Shown here: positions 49,299-61,092 of the stretch, in pieces | Numbering within the stretch: position 1 is the first letter of the stretch | Layout of the letters: the number at the start of each line of letters is the position of its first letter | Source: Corella eumyota | Taxonomy: Eukaryota; Chordata; Ascidiacea; Phlebobranchia; Corellidae | Assembly (NCBI GenBank): GCA_963082875.1 | Contig: OY720099.1 | Span: 17,589,066 to 17,653,065, forward strand | Direction of reading: 5' to 3' | DNA length: 64,000 nt | Notes under the pieces: generated by a model | Seen by the model: only the letters and a program-made list of their open reading frames with translations | Databases searched by the model: none | What the model was told of the DNA's origin: nothing | Program-made: the position numbers and the translations under genes

Positions 49299-50670
49299 AA
49301 TATTTTTTAAACCATGAGCATAATACAAGTAAAAAATTAAAATCTGAAAATTTACGACGAGCTACCAGGTTTTTAATTTTGCGTTTTGCATAGATACAAG
49401 TAAACAATCCACTAAGCGACACTATTTTATACCAAAGTAAGTATTTATCCCCTATCAAAATAAAACAGTTTTAACAAGTACATATTATAAATACTAAAAA
49501 ATTGTACTTACATCAAGTTTTATTAAAAATTACATTAAAAATGTTAACATAATTTTTTTTATTATAGAATGTGGTAATAAACAAAACGGATTTCTGTTAA
49601 TAGGATATAGAAATGTTAGTTTTTATAAGTGTCTGTGAAAAATCAAAAATTATAAATTATAACTATTAACAGTTGTACGACTAAACCCCGTGAACGACCA
49701 CAAACAGTCTAACACTTGAACTACTTGCTAGTATCCAAGCGTAACTGAGAATACATTGTATAACAAGTGCCAAAAATGTATTTATTTAAACAGTATAGCC
49801 AATTTTCTAGACAAAACAACAAAAGCTTTAGAAAAGGAAAGACAATTTAAAAGAAAGATAATATATCATTGACGTTTAGCAAAATATTTGTTTGTTTGTA
49901 TAAGCTATGCCAGAATGTCAAATTAGAATTAAATTTCCCCCGCTGCACTATTTATTATAACGAGGATGTTAAAATCAAGTTGATAAATAACTTACGGAAG
50001 TGTTTATAGCTTTTTAATTCTTTAATATAAGCACAAAATCAAATCATTTTATGTTAGGTAAGGGTAACGCGATAGGGTAAAGTTTAATTGGTTATCTTGT
50101 AACAAGAATAACAACGTTGCTTTTGTTTACCTTAATTGAAGGCTACGTTTCAGGTTTCAAACTTTATAATTTTATTTAAAAGTTAGGCCTTGACCATCGT
50201 TGAGATTAATACAAATTAATTAACGTTTGTACAATGTAAAAGTGACCTTTTGCGGAAATTAAAACTTTGTAAATAAACAAAATTACTTTTATTTGAAGCA
50301 ATCTGTTTATATGAGGCGACATGTCTGTCGCAAATCGAATATTGCTCGGGTTAGGTTAGAAATAATATAGAGTTATAAAAGTATACAAAAATTCAAATAT
50401 AAAATACCTAGCTATACAAAACACAAAAAGAAAGTTATAAAACACTGTCACTTTAAAAAAAAAGTAATATAATAATATCATTTTTGATTAGTTAGTTTAA
50501 GATTGTGAATAGCAAAATGCTTGATACACTTACTGTAATTAAAATAATAACGACGTGTTTATTTTGACTAATTACAAAATTTATCTGGTAAATATTGCAA
50601 ATGTTAATTTAGTTTCCGATTGTGATTCATAAAATTTAATATTTTAACCTGTTTGATATTTTTTGCATTT
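49299..50670. promoter_or_regulatory. Divergent region TTLL7 / lipoxygenase 1
   Basis: 1.4 kb with no coding signal between opposite start codons. It must hold both promoters. No clear TATA element or repeat was recognised. Confidence 0.45.
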
Positions 50671-53600
50671 ATGGCTACTGACGATCAAGACAATATGGTC
50701 AAATATATTATAACCGCAAAGGTGACTAGCTTTTGTAAGATTTCATTTTAAAATAGTTATTCACGTTGTTAATAATTAGTAGTTAGGTAGGCTATAAGTT
50801 AAACCTTATTACAAACTAATTTCAAATTTGTAATTAAACAGTTACGATAAAAATAACTTAAGTGAAAACTTATAGAAATTTTGGTTTTCAAGCACTAAAT
50901 AAATCTAATTATATAACACAAACCTAAAATAAAAATGCGTTTTAGACTTCTTCTGAATATGAAGAAGGATCTACGGACGCTACTGTTTCGATCAAACTTC
51001 TCAAAGGAGAGGCGGAATGTCAAACTAAATGGATAGTTTTGGATAATTTCTGGCGGGATGATTTTGAACGTGGAAGGACCGACGTGTTTAACATTAAATG
51101 CCAAGATGTTGGAACACCAATTATTATTGGATTAAGTAAATACGAAATAATATTCATTTAACTTAGCCTTAAGTTAAAGATAATTGCTACAGCCTTAAAT
51201 TAAAGATACATTATAAAGTCTCTACTACCAGTTTAGAAATTTCTTTTTTAAATTGTCGCTTAATATGATTTAAAATGTTTTTTATTATTTAAATTTTTTT
51301 AAAACTGCTAAAGTCACTTAGAAAATGTTGCATATATTTTTTAAAATAAGCAACTGATTTGTTTTTATTCGTAATTATTAATTTGCATTGTGGTGATAAA
51401 TTGTTTTGTAATTTTATTAATAGTTAATATAAAATCATATAAGCGTGATCACATTTACATTAAAACAAAGCCATTAAATGGTTAATTCTATTTTTTATAA
51501 ACATTATTTTGCGCTGCTGGAAATTACTCATTCATTTATCAATTCTAACCAGAAGATGACAAAAAATGATTAAATATATCATGACAAAAAATTTTCTATT
51601 TTTAGAAACAATCATCATTATAAAGTACAGCAACAAAATACATATAAGTTATAGCAACAAAAAAACATCTGAGCAAAGTCTTAAATCATATATTTATTTT
51701 AAAGTTATAAAATTTGAAAACATTATTTTTATGAATTTTTGGCGAACCAATTCTTTTATTTTATTCCTTTAGAAATTACTGGAAATCCAAGCGATGATGG
51801 TGGGTGGAAATGTGATACAGTCAAAGTGCAGAAAGCTGGTAGCGAGGAGGTGGAGTTTTTGGTTTATAATTGGCTAAAAGATGAACTTTGGATATTGCGT
51901 GGACAAGGTAAGAATAAAATTTCTGTAGGAATTTTACAAATCTTTGGACTGAATAAGGTTAAAATCAAATTCGAAAAAAGAACAAAACAATTTGTTTTAT
52001 TAAAAGAAGGAAATGCAAGTTACATTTTTTCACAGAATTTGTGTTTCCTTTGTTTTCAAATAAAATTATAAGTTTTATTATTGCTATTCACTTTTAACTT
52101 TCAGCTTCTTTGCCACAAGAGCCAACTTTTAGTTTTGCTGAAGGAATTCGCCAACGAGAGATCGAGGAAAATAAGATTATCTATCAGTGGCACAATATAC
52201 CAACTCCAGCGGACGTTGGCTGGGATCTACCAAGGTTTGTAGACGCTGAAAACAAACTACTACTTCCCAAAATGTTCTGTAACATTGACGAACAAGACAT
52301 GGAATTTGGAACGATTAAGGGAACTATTCAAATGAACACCTTGTTTCAATATGGAAAAAGTATTTCTTTGTTATATAGTTTGTAAAACTAAAGCTTTAGA
52401 CATCTCGTTTTAATATAGGCTTAAGGTTTATTATACGATAGTTTAGGATTGATCTTGTTTTCCCGATTTAGCTTTAAAAAAACATGCTTGAAAATTAACA
52501 ACAAATCATATAATTTATTAATAAACAAACACTTGGAATTAATAATAAAATTTTAACATAAAAGACCAACGTTTTTGCAATTAAATATGAATAGTGACAA
52601 ATTGAAGTAAAAAATAACACCAAGTCTTAAAACAATTATATTTCTTTACCAGGTAAGCTTCTTGGATCTGGTATTCAAAGCCTTGACGATTATCATGATC
52701 TATATCAACATTCATCTCTACCCTATACCAAACCACAATATATTAACTGGTAAATGTGTAATGAAAAGTACCTTATATCTGATATTTATTTATGTTCTTT
52801 AGTGTAGCTGTAAAAAGGCTACTTTTTGTCTGTTAAAAATGATATTCTCTGCTTAAAAAAATACCAAAATTGGTTTTTAGTTGGAAAGAAGATACTGAAA
52901 TGGGAAGACAAATGCTCAGCGGAGTTAACCCAACAACCTTGGAACGATGTTACAAAATACCAGAAGGTTTTTATGTTACCAACGAAATGGTTGCCAATTT
53001 ATTGGATGATGGAAAAACATTAGAAGAAGAAATAAAAGTAATTTTGTTGCTTACAACAAGGCTTATTCAAATATTATTTGGTTGTGTTTTGTAACAACAG
53101 CCTTTTTATTTAAGCATACTTGAAAGCACATTTTATATGTTTTAGAACGGCAAGATTTACTTCGCTGATTATCGTGAATACACCAGAGATATTGAACGCA
53201 ATGTTTCTACCAAAACAAGCGACGATATGTACTGCCCGAACTCAGTGGCGATCTTTTACGTGACTAAAAAAGGTGACCTAACGCCATTGGCCATTCAGTT
53301 TACCGATCATGATGAAGTGTTCACCCCGAACGATGACGAATATGATTGGTTGTTAGCTAAAATGTATTTTCGAACAAATGACATGAACATTCACGAGGTA
53401 TGACAAATTGAATCAGGAGAATTGATATTATTAATTTCCGTGAACAATGTTTTATAAATGACTACTTTCAGGAAGGGGTAGGGTACTTTTATAAAATTAA
53501 TTAATCACAAATTGATTATAAATAGCCCTCTGAATATAGATTAATTAATCGTTTATACTTATAAATTCAAATTTTATTGTATATATGAAATCTTCAGAAA

Positions 53601-55537
53601 ATTAAACGTTATTTTTAGTGGAAATACCATTTTTGCCGCACCCATGCCATAATGGAGCCGATTGCTGTGGCCTTGTTCAGAAACATGTCCTCTCAGCACC
53701 CTTTGTACAAACTGCTTCGACAACATCTCAGAACAGTGTCGGCAATTAACACTCTTGGAAGAACCAATCTTCTGGTGTCATCTTCTGCTGCAAACCAATG
53801 CTTAGCACTAAGTAATTACCTGTTCGTTTTCTTAACAAATAATTTTAAATAACAGTAACGTTTTAAGGCTTCTTATTGAGCTTGATCATAAGTTTAAAAA
53901 TTTATTTGGCTTATTACTTTTGCTTGAACCAAGTTTTATTTAGATGCAATATCGGTTACCCTAAAGGCTTACAAAGAATTGAAGTTTGACGATCTTAAAT
54001 TAAAAGATATGCTTAAAAAGCAAGGTAAGAAAAATTGATAGGCATGTGTTAAATAATGCCACATGTGCATTAGGTTTATGTTTATAAAACTGGTCGAATA
54101 TAGACCCAGATATTTTAATTGTGTTGTGTTAAGGAACGGATGACCCTAAATTGTTGCCAAACTTCCACTACAGAGAAGATGCTTATGAGCTCTGGGACGC
54201 CATCGAGCGGTACGCCAGAAATACAATTGAAATATTTTATCACAACAATGAGGTTTACTTATTAATGTTAAAAACAAATTAATAAAATTAATTTGTAAAG
54301 TTTGACATAGCCTATATAAAAACAACTCAAAGCAGACATGTTTTTAGTTGCAAATACTGTGTCGTTTTCTAATAACCTTTTTTCTACAAATCTTTAAAAA
54401 AAAGTCAAACCTAATAACTTTTAATATAAAATCATGCAAAGAACATTAGCGTTTACTGTTACATACTTTTTGTTTAAGGACATTCAAAACGACACTGAGC
54501 TACAAGCATGGATTTATGATATAGCAATGGAAGGAATTGGATGGCAAAATGGTGATACCAAAGGATTTCCCAAAGAAATAAAATCTATTGATGAATTGGT
54601 AACTACAGCTTAATCATACATTGTGCTTGTTAAACATAAATATTATCATATTGCTTTGGTGATATAAACTATATACTAAACTTGATTAACTGAACTAAAA
54701 ACTTATAGCTAACTCTCTAAAAGTTTGGTGTTGTTTAAATGATGTGTTTATATTGTAATAAATAAAATTAGTTCATAAACATTTTGGAAATGTTTGTTTT
54801 TTAAATTACATTTATTTATAGTTTTTATTTAAATTTTTTTTTTTTTTTTTAAGGTTGAGTTTGTGACAATAGTCATATTCACTTGCTCGGTTCAACATGC
54901 TGCAAGTAATTTCGGTCAGTTTGACTTGTACAGATATATCCCAAACACACCGGGCTGCATGAGACTACCTGTGCACAAAAAAGGAGAAGTAAAAAACAAA
55001 ACGCATCTTGAAAAATTTTAAATTGCAGTATAGTGTATTAACCTTTGTTTAAACATTTATTGTTTTAGGGATCGATGGAAAGAATTTTAAAAAGTCTACC
55101 AGCCGAAGTAATGTCCGTCCTTCAGATCGGGACCGGTTTTTTACTTTCGTCTTACGGACCTCAAGACGTAAGTACAAAACTTTATAAGGCCATTAAAATT
55201 AACTTTTCAAATTATCACTTTATGTTAATGTTATGCTAAATTGCCAAACTAACACTAATAAAAGTAAAACTTTAGTAGTTTGTAGATGTGCCCCTACTAT
55301 TTTGGTCTAACTTTGTGATACAATAAAAGCAAAATAATATGTTTTTATTTTTTTCAGGTATTTCTTGGCAATTTAACATGTCAGCTATTTGTTAATGAGA
55401 AAGCAATAGCTGCTCAGAAATCCTTTAAGGATGAGTTGGACAAAATATCGAAACGAATCAAAGCAAGAAATGAGACACTAGAAATGCCGTACACGTTTCT
55501 TTTACCAGAAAAAATACCAATTAGCATTGCTGTGTAG
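50671..55537 (+). CDS. Animal lipoxygenase 1, Gly at the stereocontrol site
   Basis: A non-heme metal dioxygenase of polyunsaturated fatty acids, nearest to the 5-LOX-type animal family. Fourteen exons (first 50671-50721, last 55358-55537) give 687 residues. Residues about 10-120 are a PLAT/C2-like domain ([26 protein letters not shown]). Catalytic domain: metal ligands His-x4-His in YHFCRTH (53619 exon), His and Asn in [13 protein letters not shown], and the C-terminal residue, which is Val (PISIAV) instead of the usual Ile. Counting from the first ligand His without gaps, +43 is Gly (codon 53757-53759, NTLGR). In 5-LOX this position is Ala 410, where Ala goes with S and Gly with R oxygenation. 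Substrate-entry motif WLLAKMYFR is normal. Followed 0.6 kb later by a paralogue with the same intron positions. AATAAA at 55667-55672. Confidence 0.93.
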
Positions 55538-56156
55538 AATAAGATAAAATTGTTATCACTATTGTAAAAAAGTTTTAATATAAATAATGTAGTTTTTTTG
55601 TTATTAAACGGTACTTTGTTGAAATTATAAATGCAGTAAAATGCAAAGTCTAAAATATATGTGCACAATAAACGATGTAACCTGTTAGAAAATTGTGTTT
55701 TTTGTGTAACAAAAAATCGTAGCAAATCTATCAATAAAGTGCAAGAATGTAAACTAAAATATATTTAACAATATCAACTAAATAGAAGCTTCTTAATTTA
55801 ATAGCGTGGTCGTGTCAATAGAAATCAATAAACAAGATAGTTTACAGCAAGCAGTGTAAACAAATAAAATGACGATCTATTAAAATAAAGTTAAGTTTTA
55901 TAACAACAACATTATGTTGGTAAAATCATGAGATGTGTCACTTCTATCACATCCGAAATACAAGATCCGTTTAAGTAATCTATTGTTTTGAAGACTTGTT
56001 GGCGTAAGTACACATTATAATTATTACAGACTTAATGCCGAAAGTAATATTATTTATGAAAAAATAAACGACCTCAAACTAGCTTATTTTTGATATAGAA
56101 AAGGGTTTTTAGAAACGTTTAAATAAACATTTAAACTAATCTTGTTCTCAAGAAAT
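55538..56156. other. Spacer between the two lipoxygenase genes
   Basis: 0.6 kb with the 3' UTR of lipoxygenase 1 (AATAAA at 55667) and the presumed promoter of lipoxygenase 2. An open frame on the other strand (55414-55734) is not a gene. Confidence 0.5.
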
Positions 56157-59100
56157 ATGGCTGAAGTTGAATACTCAATTATTGCAAAGGTAAAAGCTAG
56201 AATATAACAAAACCCAAAATGTTATCAAGACACACAAAAGTAAGCTAAGCAGATCCAATTTGTATAAAATATTTGAATGTAGTCATAAGCCATTTAATTC
56301 TTATAGAGAAAATATGCAATAAAGCATCTAATATTATAAAGCACATTTCATCATTTAATATAAACTAATTTAATTACTTTGTATTTGCTAGACTTCAAAA
56401 GATTACAAAGTTGGCCAAACTGACTCTGATGTGTTGATCAAACTTGTTAAGGGAAAAGGAGAAGCTCAAACCGAATGGATCAAATTAGATAACTTTTGGA
56501 AGAATGATTTTGAGACAGGACAGACAGATAAATTTAAGATTAAATGTGAAGATGTGGGCACACCAATCATCATAGGACTAAGTTGGGCAATTATTAGAGT
56601 GTTTTAGCATAATGTATCCTATGTATTTAAAACATTAATGTACATTTTAAATACCCGAAACTATATATTTTACTATGTTTTGCCAAGTTTGGATTTCTGC
56701 AGTAAAATTTGCTGTCGATGTATTACTGTATACCAACTTCCATGGATAAACAGTTGCTTTTATATTAAAAAAATGTTAAAGCAAATTATTTATCAGTTTA
56801 AAACTTTTAGAGATACAAAACGCCAAAGACAGAGATGGTTGGAAATGTGATACAATTAAGGTACAAAAATCGGAAAGTAAAGAATTCTCCGAGTTTTTGG
56901 TTTATAACTGGCTTAACACAGAACTGTGGATATATAATGGAGAAGGTAAAATTATAATATCATGAAGAAACGTTGTGTAGAAGTTGTTTTTTTAACACAT
57001 GTTGTTGTTAGCGTCTCTGCCCCAGACATCAACTTTCCCATTTGCTGCTGATATTCGAAAGGCTGAGGTAGAAGCCAACTTATTCAACTACCAATGGCGT
57101 CCAAGACCGAGTCCTGACGACAAATATGGTGGCTGGGATTTGCCTGCATATGTTAACGCTGATACCGTTAAAGAGTTACCAATGATTTTTCAAGGAATTG
57201 ATGAACACCGCAATGCGTTTGATGACAGAGTAAACAAGGTTATAGCGAACGCAGTATTGCAATATGGAAAAGGTAAGCAAATCACGTTTTTTACTGCTGT
57301 AGTTTTATCAAGAAAAACTTTATGTTTTATTAGAAAATATATTTGGAAGTGAGTTGAAAAATCTTGATGATTATCATGATCTTTACAATCTATCGTCCAT
57401 TCCATATAGCAAACCAGTATTCATCGATGTGTAAGTGTTTGTAACAGTAAATCATGTTAAAAAACTATTGGCTGAGGTTATTCACTTTTCGTTCTAAGGC
57501 GTAGAAATTGCATTATTATATAGTATTAGTTTACAAAATTATGTGAAAATAATGACAATGGTGTAATACATTCGATAACAAAAACAACAGTTTTTTAGCC
57601 TTATCATTTGACAAATAAAATCAAGGTATTTCTAAATATAGTTGTTTCACAGTTGGAAAACCGACGCTGAAATGGGAAGGCAAATATTAAACGGAGTAAA
57701 CCCAACAACACTAAGTCGTTGTACAGAAATACCAAAAGGTTTTTTCGTTACCAACAAAACTGTTGCTAACTTATTGGATGATGGGAAATCTCTTGAATGT
57801 GAAATGAAGGCGAGGATGAATTTTTGTTTCTTTTTTGTAAAACTTATGGGCTAATGTAATTTTAAATTTAAAAAAAAAAAAATGTAAAAAAATGATCTAT
57901 AGTATTTACAAAAAGTTAGACCCCTTTGGTATACGTTTTATATTAAACTAAAATAAACTTCACAGAATGGCAAAGTCTACATCGCAGACTACAGAGAATT
58001 CACGGAGGGGCTTCCCCGTAACACAAACTACGAACAACATTGTCCAAGTGCGGCTTGCTTGTTTTATGCTGATAAGTCCGGACAACTTCGCCCGATTGCA
58101 ATTCAGTTTGTGGGGCATGATTATGCGTTTACACCCAACGATAGCGCAGATGATTGGCTGCTGGCTAAGATGTATTTTAGGACGAACGAAGTCAACATAC
58201 AAGAGGTAATCAACCATAATATTTATTTATGTATTATATTGGCACTCATTTTTAATGTTCACCCTAAGAACTAAGTTACAAAAAAGAAAAATCGTTCCAT
58301 TATATACTTATATCAGCAGCGTGGTGTGGTGGTTAGTACACTTCGTTTTAGTATATGAGAATCTGGGTTTGATCCCAGCTGCTCTCGTGCTGTAGAAACC
58401 TTGAGTAGAACGTTATAAATAGCATAAACTCCTGCTGAGTCAACACTTAATCAGCAGCATATATTCGGGCAAATATAGTTTAGAAAACCCAAACTGCCAA
58501 AGACAACTCTAGATTTAGGTCGTAAAGTCGACCTTCCCACATCTGGCATAAATAAATAATCATATATTTAATAAACATATTGGGATATTGTGCAGTGGAA
58601 ATATCATTTTACCCGTACACATGGAATAATTGAACCTATTTCCATCGCAATGTTTCGTAATCTACCTTCATGCCATCCTATATACAAACTTACACAACAA
58701 CATTTACGAACTGTAACCGCTATTAATGCATCTGCGAGAAGCTCTTTTTTACTCCCGAATTCGGGGGCAAACCAGGCCATTGCTATAAGTAAGTATAGGT
58801 TACTAATATTATATAATATAGCATAGGATTGCAATAAATAACGCCTCAATGATAAATCAAAATATTAAAAAATTATAAACGACTATTTAGGTTTTTTAAG
58901 GGTATGATTTACAAGTAAAAGGATTTAATTATTTATTTGAAAGATGGAATTTTTGCGGTAAGAAGATCTTTTAAATTACTGAAATACGACGACCTAAATA
59001 TCAACACTCTTCTTAAAAAGCAAGGTAAATTACTATTTTTGAAAATTCTTCAACAGCATAATTTTTTAATTAAAATTAATTTAATTGAATGCTTAAATTT

Positions 59101-60187
59101 TTTAAGGAATTGATAATGAAAATCTGCTTCCAAATTTTCACTTTCGAACTGATGCGAGACTGATTTGGAATGCGCTTGAAACCTATATAAGAAACACTGT
59201 CAACGTATTCTACTCATGTGACAAGGTTGGACTACAACATTGCATAAAAAAAAATTTACTAAGAACACCTTTTAAGCTGATATATTAAACCTTACACGAA
59301 ATTATTTTAGGATGTTCAACAAGACTACGAATTACAAGCTTGGGTTTATGACACTGCAGCAGTTGGAATAGGTTGGCAAGACGGGGACACAAAAGGCTTT
59401 CCAACATCATTAACTACCATGGAACAATTGGTAAACCCCTTACTTTGAGCCTGGACATAGTTTTTTAATACAACTTTAATATTGCTATTTATGTTTACTG
59501 TATACCTTAAAAATATGACTAATACTTCCGTTTATATTTGAAGGTTGAATACATCACTTGTATTATATTTGTGTGCTCTGTTGGACATGCTAGTCAAAAC
59601 TTTGGAAATTTTGACATGTACAAATTTATACCAAACTCACCCGGTTCTATGAGACTACCAGTTCATAAAAAGGGAGAGGTGGATAGTATAACCAATTTTT
59701 CGTTTTTGTAAATGGCCTACAGTACACTATAGACTTTCATGTGTTCGGTATTATTATTTGATTATCTTGTGTACTTTAAATTTAAAATTTAGGCCAACCA
59801 TGAACGAATTATGAACAGTTTGCCATCGGATTTTTATGCTTCTTTACAAATCGGACTCGTTTTCCTTTTATCCGAATTTGGACCCCAAGACGTGCGTACA
59901 ACTTTATTCTTTTTATTTTCAAGAAGACTTAATCTATTTTTTAAAATTAAACGAACTGTGTTAATTTTGACCAAATATGTTAAAAATTAAAAAATTGTTT
60001 CGTTTAGGTGTTTTTGGGCAATGTTGAAGATCAATTGTTCGTCAATGCAAAAGCTATAGATGCACAGAAACAGTTCAAGGCAGACTTGGAAGTAGTGACA
60101 GAAAAAATTAATCGAAGAAACAAGAACCTTAAATTTCCGTACGAGTTCCTACTGCCATCCAGAATTCCGAATAGTATTGCAGTTTAA
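56157..60187 (+). CDS. Animal lipoxygenase 2, Ala at the stereocontrol site
   Basis: A tandem paralogue of the preceding gene. Fourteen exons with the same phases, from 56157-56189 to 60008-60187, 679 residues. PLAT domain ([25 protein letters not shown]), then catalytic domain: His-x4-His in YHFTRTHGIIEP, His and Asn in SVGHASQNFGNFD, C-terminal Val (PNSIAV). The stereocontrol position (+43 from the first ligand His) is Ala (codon 58734-58736, NASAR), which predicts S oxygenation, unlike its neighbour. The exon ending near 57809 lacks a GT at the homologous place: it uses either a GC donor (AAG followed by GCGAGG), or a GT 30 nt further on that would add ten residues. An acceptor before 58944 restores exact alignment with gene 1. 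A SINE occupies intron 7. AATAAA at 60299-60304. Confidence 0.93.
58314..58557 (+). repeat. tRNA-derived SINE, diverged copy
   Basis: CAGCAGCGTGGTGTGGTGGTT head, B box GGGTTTGATCCCA, part of the body deleted, tail CATCTGGCATAAATAA. It ends about 40 bp before the acceptor of the exon at 58596. Confidence 0.82.
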
Positions 60188-61092
60188 ATCTAAAAGACAA
60201 ACATTTAAGAATGCACTTATATATTTATATACATAGCCTACCTCTTAAACCTTGTTATTTTGTCTTTATTTATCACAGACCTTCTATACTCGGGGCAAAA
60301 TAAAATCAAGAAATATGTTTGTGTAATTCTTTTTTTTTTAATATATATATCTTTATTCTCGATGTGGGAAAGTCGAATGTGCGACTTAAACATAGAGTAA
60401 CAGGAGTTACTCCGACCTAGTCTCGAGTTGCCTGTGGCAGTTTGGGATATTATAGATTATAATTACCCGATAATTATACTGCTGATTAAGTGCTTGCTCA
60501 GCAGGAAGTTATACCGTTTATAGCGCCTTACTTAAGGGCGTTACATACAGCATGAGGTCAGTGGGGATTGAACCCACCACCCCATGTGTGGAGTAGCAAG
60601 TGTTCTTACCACTACACCAAGCTGCCAATTATTTGTTGTAGGATTTATAATATTTACCAACGGTTATTATTAAAATTTAAACAAAAATAAAGCTCTAAAA
60701 ACCGTTTCTAAAAAAGCATTACTCTTATATATACTTTAAAACTATCAAATAAATTTTAAAAAATCTTCGATTATTGCAATTGGTCATTTTCACAACGAAA
60801 ATGACCAAAAACAAAATGTCGTTCACCGTTTTACTCTACAATACCCAACTTTTAAAAATCCCGTGTTTATTAAATGATTTACAAAAAAATATGACATTAG
60901 TAAAAAGAATTCAGTAAAGGAAGAAAAAATTGATCTTAAAAAATAAATTTTAATGTAAAAATTTCCTTTAGATTTCATTTCAGTTTCAAATAAAATGTTT
61001 TTTTGTTGGAAAAAAGATCAGATTGGGCACAACCTATATTACCCAATAAAACATTTTTTAATATCTTTCGAGCATAAATTTAAAGAATAAAA
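60188..61092. other. Convergent spacer between lipoxygenase 2 and CDC20
   Basis: Holds both 3' UTRs and a SINE at 60340-60628; the rest is AT-rich and unrecognised. Confidence 0.55.
60340..60628 (-). repeat. tRNA-derived SINE, full length
   Basis: ATTCTCGATGTGGG tail to ACCAAGCTGCC head, minus orientation, with a 4-bp duplication (TACA) in the middle. Confidence 0.9.

Noticed and set aside
57960-58217. Frames on both strands over lipoxygenase 2 exon 7
   Set aside because: Only the plus frame ADYREFTEG... continues the lipoxygenase; the others are shadows.
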